From Mycolicibacterium mageritense (GTDB lineage Bacteria; Actinomycetota; Actinomycetes; Mycobacteriales; Mycobacteriaceae), in the NCBI RefSeq assembly GCF_010727475.1, contig NZ_AP022567.1:2604001-2668000 (forward strand): a DNA stretch of 64,000 nucleotides, in the 5' to 3' direction. Under the pieces are notes generated by a model. It was not told the origin of the DNA and made no database searches. It saw only the letters and a program-made list of their open reading frames with translations. The translations under genes and the position numbers were made by a program. Shown in pieces: positions 1-7,562 of this stretch. Positions within the stretch are counted from its first letter, which is position 1. Every line of letters begins with the position of its first letter.

Positions 1-244
1 GCTTCTCCAGCCGGCGGATCGCCACGGTGGTGGTGGGCGTACGGACCCGCTCACGGGCGGCCAGCTCGGTCATCCGGATCGGACCCTGATCGAGCAAGGT
101 CAGCAAAATCGACAGCTGAGCAAGCGTGAGGTCACCCGCGGTGCCCTTGTTGGTGTCGCCGCGGCGCAGCACGGAGAAAACCTTGGAGAGCACCCGCTGC
201 AATTCCCCAGCCAGCTCGGTGACTTGGGATTCGGTCTCCACCAT
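1..244 (-). CDS. MarR-family transcriptional regulator, 5' part only
   Basis: The reverse strand reads from an ATG at 244 down to the window edge, giving about 81 N-terminal residues and no stop codon, so the gene continues outside the window. The visible part has an amphipathic first helix (ELAGELQRVLSKVFSVLRR) followed by the start of a winged helix-turn-helix (LTLAQLSILLTLLDQGPIRM, then TELAARERV). This is the usual layout of MarR dimeric repressors. The recognition helix and wing are largely cut off. It lies 55 bp upstream-side of the ABC ATPase gene and on the same strand, so it could be transcribed after it. The ligand cannot be inferred. Confidence 0.75.
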   Translation of the reverse strand, partial: MVETESQVTELAGELQRVLSKVFSVLRRGDTNKGTAGDLTLAQLSILLTLLDQGPIRMTELAARERVRTPTTTVAIRRLEK

Positions 245-299
245 AATTCGCTAGTCTAACCTGTCTGGGCCTGCCAGGATGTCAGCTTGGCCAGCTAAC

Positions 300-1037
300 T
301 CAGAGCACCTGGGAGAGGAACCGGCGGAGCCGGTCTGTTTCGGCCGATTCGAACAATTGCGCCGGGGGCCCGGACTCGACGACCTTGCCGTGGTCCATGA
401 ACACCACGGTGTCGGCGGTCGAGCGCGCGAACCCCATCTCGTGGGTGACGGCCACGATGGTCATGCCGTCGGCCGCCAGTTCGGCGATGAGCTCCAGGAT
501 CCCTTTGACCAGCTCGGGGTCGAGCGCCGAGGTGGCCTCGTCGAAGAACATCACCTGGGGTGCCATCGCGAGCGCACGGGCGATCGCGACGCGCTGCTGC
601 TGGCCGCCGGACAGCGTGGCGGGACGCACATCGGCCTTGTGCCGCAGGCCGACCCGGTCGAGCTGCGCCAGCCCGAGCTCGCGCGCCGCGTCGGCACCGA
701 GACCCTTGAGCTTGCGCGGGCCCAGGGTGACGTTGTCCAGCACGGTGCGGTGCGGAAAGAGGTTGAACTGCTGGAACACCATGCCGATGCGCTGACGCAG
801 CTGGTCGGGATTGTCGGCCAGCACGGACCGGCCGTCGAGCAGGATGTCGCCGCTGTCGGGTTCGTAGAGCCGGTTGAGGGTCCGCAGCAGCGTCGACTTG
901 CCCGACCCGGACGGCCCGATGACCGCCGTGGTGGTGCCCGCGGGCACATCGAGATCGACGCCGCGCAACACCGCGTTCGGCCCGAACGACAGGTGAATGC
1001 CCGTGGCGGCCAACGAGACTGCTTCTGGGCCCGGCAT
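300..1037 (-). CDS. glnQ: Polar amino-acid (glutamine-type) ABC transporter ATP-binding protein
   Basis: The 245-residue ABC ATPase has all family motifs: Walker A GPSGSGKST at about residues 41-49, a Q-loop in VFQQFNLFPH, signature LSGGQQQR at about 143, Walker B VMFFDEATSALDPE near 162 and the switch histidine in VAVTHEMGF near 200. The FNLFPH segment and the length match the GlnQ/HisP class, which energises uptake of polar amino acids. The start codon overlaps the stop of the upstream permease gene (ATGA-type), so the two are translationally coupled. Glutamine is the commonest substrate for mycobacterial homologues, but glutamate or another polar amino acid is possible. Confidence 0.85.
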   Translation of the reverse strand: MPGPEAVSLAATGIHLSFGPNAVLRGVDLDVPAGTTTAVIGPSGSGKSTLLRTLNRLYEPDSGDILLDGRSVLADNPDQLRQRIGMVFQQFNLFPHRTVLDNVTLGPRKLKGLGADAARELGLAQLDRVGLRHKADVRPATLSGGQQQRVAIARALAMAPQVMFFDEATSALDPELVKGILELIAELAADGMTIVAVTHEMGFARSTADTVVFMDHGKVVESGPPAQLFESAETDRLRRFLSQVL

Positions 1038-2809
1038 CAGATCATCTCCTGGGTGGTCGCGGCGGGCGGCAGTTCCTCTTCCACGGGCGCTCGGCCGCGG
1101 CGCAGCCGGTTGTCGACGTAGTTCACGAGGTGGGTCAGCGGGATGGTCAGCAGCAGGTAGAACAGGCCCGCGGCGACCAGCGGCGACAGATTGCCGGTCT
1201 GCGCGTTGAGATCCCGGCCGACCTGGAAAAGTTCGCGCTGACTGGCGACCAGCCCGAGGAAGTACACCAGCGACGAAGCCTTCAGCAGTGAGATGAACTG
1301 GTTCATGAGCGCGGGAAGCACCCGGCGCACGCCCTGCGGGACGACGACGAGCCGCATCGACGCGCCGTAGCTGAAGCCCAGCGCGCGCGATGCCTCGAGC
1401 TGCCCGGCCTCGACGCTCTGGATGCCCGACCGGAAGATCTCGCCGATGTAGGCCGCGGCCATCAGCCCGAGCGCCGCGATGCCGAGCGGGTAGGGGCTGT
1501 TGCCGGTCAGTGACCCGACGACGGGCCCGACGCCCAGCCCGATCAGCAGGATGATCACGACTTCGGGCAGGCCGCGGAAGATGTCGGTGTAGACCCGTGC
1601 GGGCCAGCGCAGCCAGCGGGAGCGCGAGATGCCTGCCACCGCGAGGCCCATGCCGAGGACCAGGCCGATGATGCTCGCCGACACCGTGAGGATCAGCGTG
1701 TTCGGTAGACCGGTCTTGAACAGGTCGGGAATCGCCTGGCGGTACAGATCCCAGTCCAGGAAAGAGTCGGCCAGTTGGGACAGCGTCGATTTCGCCGCGA
1801 CCGGGCCCGTGGCGGCGGGCTGTTGGTGACTCGCCGCGATCGCGTTGAAGTCCGGCAGCTGCGGCGCCGGCGCGGCTTTGGAGCCGGGCTTCCAGCCCGG
1901 CGGCAGCGCCCGCGGCACCCAGTCGGAGTACAGCCGCGCCCAGGTGCCGTCGGCGATCACCGCGTCGAGCCCGGAGTTGAGCGCGTCGATCAGGGGCTTG
2001 TTCTCCTTGGCCACCGCCCAGGCCACGAAATTGTCCAAGCTGAAGGTGTTTTCGATGATCTGCGCCGGGTCACCCGGCTGCACCGTGCCCGACGCCTGTT
2101 GTGACGGTGCCACCCACGCGTCGATCTGCCGGGACTTGAGGCTCGCGTAGACCGTGTTGTAGTCGGGGAACTTCACGGGCTGCAGGTGCAGCGTGTCGAT
2201 GACGTAGGCCTCCTGCACGGTGCCCTGCACGACGCCGATGCGCTGCCCGGGGGCCAGTTGCGAGAAGCCCGTGATGGGTGAACCGGTCGGCACCACCAAC
2301 GAGAAGTAGCCGAAGTCGTAGCCGTTGGTGAAGCCCACGGTGCGCCGCCGCGCGTCGGTCGTGGTGATCGACGACGACGCCACGTCGAAGCGGCGCGACG
2401 CGGTCTGCGCCAGCAGGCCCGAGAACTCGGTGCCGACGAAGTTGATCTTGAGGCCCAGCTTGTCGGCGATCGCACGCAGCACCTCGTTGTCGAACCCGGT
2501 GAACTGGCCCGCGGAGTTGATGCAGATGCTCGGCGGCGCGTCCGACAGGGTTCCGACCGTGAGCACGCCCGGGGTGCCGAGCCCCAGGGTGTCCAACCGG
2601 ACCGCGTCGAGCGGCTCGACATCGGGCGTGGTGTATTTGTCCGCCCCGGGTCCGGTCGCCGCGGCTGCGAGGTTGGTCGGCAGCGCACTGGCGCTCTCGA
2701 CGCCGGGCGGGGCGCACTGGTCGGCATCTGCTGCGGCCGGCCCTGCCAGCACCAGCCCCATCACCATCAGGATCGATGCCACCAGCGCCGCGAATCGTCT
2801 GACGCTCAT
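1037..2809 (-). CDS. Fused solute-binding protein and permease of polar amino-acid ABC transporter
   Basis: This 590-residue protein joins two functions normally on separate chains. After a signal sequence (RRFAALVASILMVMGLVLAGPAAA) comes a SBP_bac_3 periplasmic-type binding domain at about 70-300, with PPSICINSAGQFTGFDNEV and VASSSITTTDARRRTVGFT. A Pro/Ala linker follows, then a HisM-type permease of about five helices (360-575), including the EAA-like loop EASRALGFSYGASMRLVVVPQ that docks on the ATPase. Fused GlnH-GlnP proteins are known in actinobacteria and Firmicutes. I chose ATG 2809 because the longer frame would begin with TTG at 2818; the choice is not certain. With the overlapping ATPase it makes a complete importer. 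Confidence 0.85.
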   Translation of the reverse strand: MSVRRFAALVASILMVMGLVLAGPAAADADQCAPPGVESASALPTNLAAAATGPGADKYTTPDVEPLDAVRLDTLGLGTPGVLTVGTLSDAPPSICINSAGQFTGFDNEVLRAIADKLGLKINFVGTEFSGLLAQTASRRFDVASSSITTTDARRRTVGFTNGYDFGYFSLVVPTGSPITGFSQLAPGQRIGVVQGTVQEAYVIDTLHLQPVKFPDYNTVYASLKSRQIDAWVAPSQQASGTVQPGDPAQIIENTFSLDNFVAWAVAKENKPLIDALNSGLDAVIADGTWARLYSDWVPRALPPGWKPGSKAAPAPQLPDFNAIAASHQQPAATGPVAAKSTLSQLADSFLDWDLYRQAIPDLFKTGLPNTLILTVSASIIGLVLGMGLAVAGISRSRWLRWPARVYTDIFRGLPEVVIILLIGLGVGPVVGSLTGNSPYPLGIAALGLMAAAYIGEIFRSGIQSVEAGQLEASRALGFSYGASMRLVVVPQGVRRVLPALMNQFISLLKASSLVYFLGLVASQRELFQVGRDLNAQTGNLSPLVAAGLFYLLLTIPLTHLVNYVDNRLRRGRAPVEEELPPAATTQEMI

Positions 2810-2854
2810 CTGATGCAACCTAGTGGTCGGACGCGGTGAGGAGAGCTGTTCGGC

Positions 2855-3520
2855 TCAAGGCGACCGCAATTCGCCGAACACCCCGCGCCGGGTGAGCTCG
2901 GAGATCATGATGCGAGCCATCAGTTGTGAACGCTCCAGGCACACGCGTCGGGCAGTTTCGGGATCCCGGTTGTGGATCGCGGCGGTCTCCTCCTCGTAGC
3001 CGGCCAGGAAATCGGCCTTTGCCTTCGGGTAGGTCAGCCAGAATTCCGATGGGGCAAAGCTCTTCCCGGCCCGGATGGTGGCCTGCAGGCGCGGGCCCGC
3101 GTACTCGTTGTTGATCGCGTCGCGAAAGACCCAGCACGCCTCTTGGAACGATTTGGTGTCCTTGGCCGCCCGCAGGCTGCGCAGCGTGTCGTCGAGATCG
3201 GCGAGGATGCGCGGGGTGGGGTTGGCGGCGCAGCGGGCCGATGCGATGCCGTTGAGCATGCCGTACAGCTCGTGGTGTTCGGCGACGGTGGCCTCGTCGA
3301 ACCGGGCCACGAACGCGCCCCGGTGATAGCGGGTCGACAGGATCCCGTCGTGCTCAAGCTGCACGACGGCCTCCTGGATGGGCACCCGGCTCAACCCGAG
3401 ATCCCGCACGATCTCGTTCCGGTCGATCCGGTCTCCCGTGCGCAGCTTGCCCGTCATCACCAGGTTGATGATGTGCGTGACAACCAGGTCTTTCTCTTTG
3501 ACCCCGTACTTCTTCGGCAA
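2855..3520 (-). CDS. GntR-family (FadR/VanR-like) transcriptional regulator
   Basis: A winged helix of GntR type fills about residues 5-75 (KEKDLVVTHIINLVMTGKL, then NEIVRDLGLSRVPIQEAVVQLE and the wing GILSTRYHRGAFVA). An all-helical FCD-like effector domain follows (ELYGMLNGIASARCA, then IHNRDPETARRVCLERSQL). The frame stays open up to 3565, but that extension (RHSAHCCHAQG) does not look coded. TTG at 3520 has an AGGGGG ribosome site about 8 nt upstream, so I use it. It sits just upstream of the amino-acid ABC genes on the same strand and is a plausible regulator of them. The effector is unknown. Confidence 0.75.
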   Translation of the reverse strand: MPKKYGVKEKDLVVTHIINLVMTGKLRTGDRIDRNEIVRDLGLSRVPIQEAVVQLEHDGILSTRYHRGAFVARFDEATVAEHHELYGMLNGIASARCAANPTPRILADLDDTLRSLRAAKDTKSFQEACWVFRDAINNEYAGPRLQATIRAGKSFAPSEFWLTYPKAKADFLAGYEEETAAIHNRDPETARRVCLERSQLMARIMISELTRRGVFGELRSP

Positions 3521-3619
3521 CCTAGGCGCCCCCTGTGCGTGACAGCAATGCGCCGAGTGTCTCACGCGGTAACCGCGGCAGCGATATTTGTCGTACGTAT
3601 GGAGGACCGGCGGCGAAGA

Positions 3620-4438
3620 TCAGCCCGCGGCGGTGCGCCCGTCGCGCCAACGGCACAGTGCCGCAGCGGCGCTGAGGTCGTAGTCCGGGCCGTTGACCCC
3701 GACGGTCAGGATCGTCACACCGAGATCGGCCAGCGCGTCGGCTTCCGCGAGCATGGCGTCCACCCCGCCGCTCTCCTGGACCCCGGCGGAGCGTTCGACG
3801 GTGCCCGGTTCCCGACCGACGGCCGCGCAGTGTTCGGACAGCACCGTGGCCTTGCCCGGGTAGGTGTTGCGGTCGACGAACGCGTGCCAGATGTCGGCGT
3901 GTTCGGCCACCAGCCGCAGTGTCTTGCGTTCGCCTTGGCCGCCGACCAGGATCGGGATGTCGCGGGTCGGCGCCGGGTTGAGCTTGGCCAGTCGAGACCT
4001 GATGCGGGGCAGGGCCTCGGCCAGGTCGTCGAGCCGGCTGCCCGCGGTGCCGAACTCATAGCCGTACTCGTCGTAATCCTTTTGCTTCCAACCAGATCCG
4101 ATGCCGAGGATGAGGCGCCCGGCCGAAATGTGGTCGACCGTACGGGCCATGTCGGCCAGCAGCTCGGGGTTCCGGTAGGAGTTGCAGCTGACCAGCGCGC
4201 CGATCTCGATGCGCGAGGTCTGCTCGGCCCACGCGCCCAGCATGGTCCAGCACTCGTAGTGGGCGCTGTCGGGATCGCCGTAGAGCGGAAAGAAGTGGTC
4301 CCAGTTGAACGCGATGTCGACACCGAGGTCTTCACAGCGCCGGACCGCGTCGCGGATGTGGCTGTAGGTCGGCGAGTGTTGCGGCTGAATCTGAACACCG
4401 ATGCGGATTGGGAAGGTCACTCCTGCGAGCGTACTCAC
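3620..4438 (-). CDS. F420-dependent LLM-class oxidoreductase
   Basis: The 272-residue protein is a bacterial luciferase-like TIM barrel of the mycobacterial F420-dependent type. Recognisable parts are the N-terminal strand IRIGVQIQPQHSPTYSHIRDA, the segment FNWDHFFPLYGDP near residue 45 that lines the deazaflavin pocket, the signature ISAGRLILGIGSGWKQKDYDEYG near 105-125, and IPILVGGQGERKTLRLVAEHAD. Members transfer hydride between F420 and a small organic substrate. The start is GTG at 4438. No neighbouring gene suggests the substrate. F420 rather than FMN use is inferred from family and host. Confidence 0.8.
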   Translation of the reverse strand: MSTLAGVTFPIRIGVQIQPQHSPTYSHIRDAVRRCEDLGVDIAFNWDHFFPLYGDPDSAHYECWTMLGAWAEQTSRIEIGALVSCNSYRNPELLADMARTVDHISAGRLILGIGSGWKQKDYDEYGYEFGTAGSRLDDLAEALPRIRSRLAKLNPAPTRDIPILVGGQGERKTLRLVAEHADIWHAFVDRNTYPGKATVLSEHCAAVGREPGTVERSAGVQESGGVDAMLAEADALADLGVTILTVGVNGPDYDLSAAAALCRWRDGRTAAG

Positions 4439-4459
4439 CGGTGACCTGCCCGCGCAGTC

Positions 4460-6532
4460 TTAAACGCCGATCCCACCTTCGGACCGCCACACCGCGACCA
4501 CCGCGGGCCGCGCAGGTGTGTTGCCGCCGCCGGGCCAGTGCGACATGGGTTTGTCGAGCGTGTAGTCGTCGCCTTCTCCGGGATGCTGCACGCACACTGT
4601 CACCAGACCGTCGGTGATCACGGGGCCACAGGTCTCGGCGCCCGCGGGCACGGTCAGGAACTGTTTGGTCTCACCACGATTCGGGCCGTCGAGCGCGACC
4701 GCGAACAGTCCGTCGTTGGAGTCGAGCGCGTTGCCGTCGGTGGAGATCCACAGGTTGCCGTGGCTGTCGAAGGCCAGGTTGTCGGGGCACGAGATCGGGC
4801 TGACCTTGGTCTTGTCGAAGCCGGCGTAGTAGGTGTCCGCGGCCTTCGGATCGCCGCACACGAGCAGCAGATCCCACGTGAAGCTGGTGCCTGCGTGGTC
4901 GTCGGTGATCTCCAGGATCTGGCCGTTCTTGTTCTCGTTGCGCGGGTTCGCGGCGTCGACGGGCGCCTTGCCCTCGGTCCCGCGCTTGTCGTTGTTGGTC
5001 AGCGCCACATAGACCTTGCCGTTGTGCGGGTTGGCCTCGAAGTCCTCCGGCCGGTCCATCTTGGTGGCGCCGGCCTTGTCGGCGGCGAACCGCGTGAACA
5101 CCGCGACCTCCTGCGGCGTGATGCCGTCCACGAGCGATTCGGCGGAACCGTTCGGACCGGACTTCAGCAGCGGAATCCACGTTCCCGCACCGGAGAACGA
5201 GCCCTTCGACGGCAGCTTGCCGGAGCCGTCGATCTCATCGCCAGGGATGTCGCTGGTCAGCTTCGCCACGTACAGCGTGCCCTCGTCGAGGATGGTCATG
5301 TTGTGCGCCATGGCTTCCGGACCGGTTCCGGGTTGGATCTTCTTGGCAGACACGAACTTGTACATGTAGTCGAAGCGCTCGTCGTCGCCCGTGTAGGCCA
5401 CCACGGTGCCGTCGTCGGTCACGTAGATGTTGGCCGACTCGTGCTTGAAGCGGCCCAGCGCACTGTGTTTGACCGGCGTCGACGCGGCGTCCCACGGATT
5501 GACCTCGACGACGTAGCCGAAGCGGTTGACCTCGTTGGGCGTCTTGCTCAGGTCGAAGCGGGGATCGAAGTTCTCCCACTTGGTCTCCGAGGGCTCCAGC
5601 GCGATGCCGTACCGGTCGAAGCGATCGGCGTCCACCGGCTTGGGTGCGGGGCTGCCCTCGGCGGCACCGAAATAGCTGTTGAAGTTCTCTTCTCCGGAAA
5701 GCACTGTGCCCCAAGGCGTTACCCCGCCCGAGCAGTTGGCGAACGTGCCTGCGACGGTGCGTCCGGTGGGGTCGGCCGCGGTCTTGACGAAGTCGGTTCC
5801 AGCCGCGGGACCGGTCAGCGCGAACGGCGTGTCGGCGGTGATCCGCCGGTTGTACCGGCCCATGACCGGTTTCAGCGTGCCGTCGCCGGCCCGCTCCACC
5901 TCGACCACACCCATGCCGATGGCCGCGATCTCGATGTCGAACTGTTCGCGCGTCGGGGCGTCGGCGTTGTAGCCGGGGAACATGAACTGCGGCGTGACGT
6001 ACTCGAAGTTGGTCACCAGCAGGAAGCGGTTGTTCTGCCCGGGCACGGGCATCAACGCCGCGAAGTCGTTGTTGAAGCCGAACTGTTTGCGCTGTGCATC
6101 GGCGGTTTGCTTGGTGACGTCGAACGCGGGCGTGTCGGGCAGCACCGGATCGCCCCAGGCGATCACCACCTGCTGCCGGTAGCCCTGCGGAACCACCACG
6201 GCGTCTTCGGTATTGGGTGCGACGGCGGCGAACTTCATGCCCGGCGGGGTCTCACCGGGCGCGGCCGATGTGGTCGAGGTCGCCGCGGGCTGCCCTTCGG
6301 TACCGCACGCGGCCAGCGCGGAACCCGCGCCCACCGCCAGTACCGTCACCCCGGCGGCCTGCAGCACCGAGCGCCGCGACATCCGCTTGACGACGTCGCC
6401 GAAGTACTCGTTGTCGCTGGTGTTGGGGACCGGCTTGGAACATGCGTCGCCGCAGCGGTACCGGCAGGTGATGTGCTGACGCGACGACGTCCCACGGTGG
6501 GTGACAAACAGATTCAACGGCACAAGCGCCAT
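4460..6532 (-). CDS. PhoX-family (DUF839) secreted phosphatase
   Basis: This 690-residue protein carries a twin-arginine signal (MSRRSVLQAAG near residues 51-61) ending at a possible lipobox LAAC (73-76). A 50-residue cytoplasmic leader with several cysteines (CRYRCGDAC) precedes it. The rest matches the PhoX/DUF839 beta-propeller: NCSGGVTPWGTVLSGEENFN, GRFKHESANIYVTDDGTVVAYTGDDERFDYMYKFVS and PDNLAFDSHGNLWISTDGN. Known PhoX enzymes are Ca/Fe-dependent phosphomonoesterases folded in the cytoplasm and exported by Tat, usually under phosphate control. No clear Pho box was identified here. Substrate and regulation are inferred from the family. Confidence 0.85.
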   Translation of the reverse strand: MALVPLNLFVTHRGTSSRQHITCRYRCGDACSKPVPNTSDNEYFGDVVKRMSRRSVLQAAGVTVLAVGAGSALAACGTEGQPAATSTTSAAPGETPPGMKFAAVAPNTEDAVVVPQGYRQQVVIAWGDPVLPDTPAFDVTKQTADAQRKQFGFNNDFAALMPVPGQNNRFLLVTNFEYVTPQFMFPGYNADAPTREQFDIEIAAIGMGVVEVERAGDGTLKPVMGRYNRRITADTPFALTGPAAGTDFVKTAADPTGRTVAGTFANCSGGVTPWGTVLSGEENFNSYFGAAEGSPAPKPVDADRFDRYGIALEPSETKWENFDPRFDLSKTPNEVNRFGYVVEVNPWDAASTPVKHSALGRFKHESANIYVTDDGTVVAYTGDDERFDYMYKFVSAKKIQPGTGPEAMAHNMTILDEGTLYVAKLTSDIPGDEIDGSGKLPSKGSFSGAGTWIPLLKSGPNGSAESLVDGITPQEVAVFTRFAADKAGATKMDRPEDFEANPHNGKVYVALTNNDKRGTEGKAPVDAANPRNENKNGQILEITDDHAGTSFTWDLLLVCGDPKAADTYYAGFDKTKVSPISCPDNLAFDSHGNLWISTDGNALDSNDGLFAVALDGPNRGETKQFLTVPAGAETCGPVITDGLVTVCVQHPGEGDDYTLDKPMSHWPGGGNTPARPAVVAVWRSEGGIGV

Positions 6533-6634
6533 GGCGCGCAGATCCCTTCCCTCGACATCGGCCGTGGGCTGGACGACCGATCGGGCGAAACCTACGGGAG
6601 CAGAACGATCAGCTGGTTAACAGCAGCTGACCAG

Positions 6635-7537
6635 TCAATTACCAAGAATGTCGCGCAGGATCGCCACCAGCGCGGCCGGTTGGTCGCCCTGTACCGAATG
6701 TCCGGCGTCGGTGACCACGTGCGTGCGCAGGAAGCCGGGCGCGGTCTCGGCGAACTGTTCGGCGTCCTCGTCGTTGACGAAGAACGAGTTGGCACCGCGG
6801 ATCAGCGTCGTCGGCATGGTGACGGCCGGTACGTCGTCCCAGAGCCCGTCGAAACCGTCGCCCTTGCGGAAGGAGTCGTAGCGCCACGTCCACGTGCCGT
6901 CGTCGAGCTGTTTGGAGTTGTGGAAGACGCCACGCCGCAACGAGTTCCGGTCGCGGTGCGGTGCCGCGGCGATCGTCACGTCGAGCATGGCCTGAAAGGA
7001 CGGGAAGGTGCGGTTCTCCCGCACCAGCGCGACGGTGCCCATCTGGGCCTTGGTCATCTCGTTGTGGCGTTCGGGGGCCGACGGAGTGACGTCGACGAGG
7101 GCCAGTTCGGGGACCAGCGCGGGCTCGGTGGCCGCGATCCGCAGCGCGGTCAGGCCACCCAAGGACATGCCGACCACGAGGCGCGGTTCCGGTGCGTGCT
7201 CACGCAGGACCGGAATCAGGGTTTCGGCATTGAGTTTCGGGCCGTAGTCGCCGTCTTCGCGCCATGCGCTGCGGCCGTGCCCGGGCAGGTCCACCGCGAG
7301 CGCAGGCTCGCCGAGCCCGAGGATCACGGTGTCCCAGGTGTGGGCGTTCTGCCCGCCGCCGTGCAGGAACACCACGCGCGGCGGTTCGGCGCCGAACCTG
7401 AGTGCGCTGATCGGGCCGGCTTCGATGCGCTCGACCGGCGGGATCGTGGCCGCGCCGATCTGCTGGGCGTTCTCGTGCAGGAGCCCGAACTCGTCGAGAC
7501 CGAGCAATGCGTCGTCGGAGATGCCGGGATTCACCAC
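6635..7537 (-). CDS. Alpha/beta-hydrolase
   Basis: The 300-residue protein has the hydrolase-fold landmarks: oxyanion loop FLHGGGQNAHTWD near residues 58-70, strand and turn ALAVDLPGHGRSAW, the nucleophile elbow VVGMSLGGLTAL with Ser at about 125, and the catalytic histidine in VTDAGHSVQGDQPAAL near 283. The acid is probably in the region before RGANSFFVNDEDAEQF. The family covers esterases, epoxide hydrolases, haloperoxidase-like enzymes and C-C hydrolases; nothing visible narrows the substrate. There is no signal peptide, so it is cytoplasmic. It is flanked by PhoX and a LuxR regulator, both on the same strand, with gaps too large to prove an operon. Confidence 0.8.
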   Translation of the reverse strand: MVNPGISDDALLGLDEFGLLHENAQQIGAATIPPVERIEAGPISALRFGAEPPRVVFLHGGGQNAHTWDTVILGLGEPALAVDLPGHGRSAWREDGDYGPKLNAETLIPVLREHAPEPRLVVGMSLGGLTALRIAATEPALVPELALVDVTPSAPERHNEMTKAQMGTVALVRENRTFPSFQAMLDVTIAAAPHRDRNSLRRGVFHNSKQLDDGTWTWRYDSFRKGDGFDGLWDDVPAVTMPTTLIRGANSFFVNDEDAEQFAETAPGFLRTHVVTDAGHSVQGDQPAALVAILRDILGN

Positions 7538-7562
7538 GGTTCGACCCTACAAAACGCGAGTG

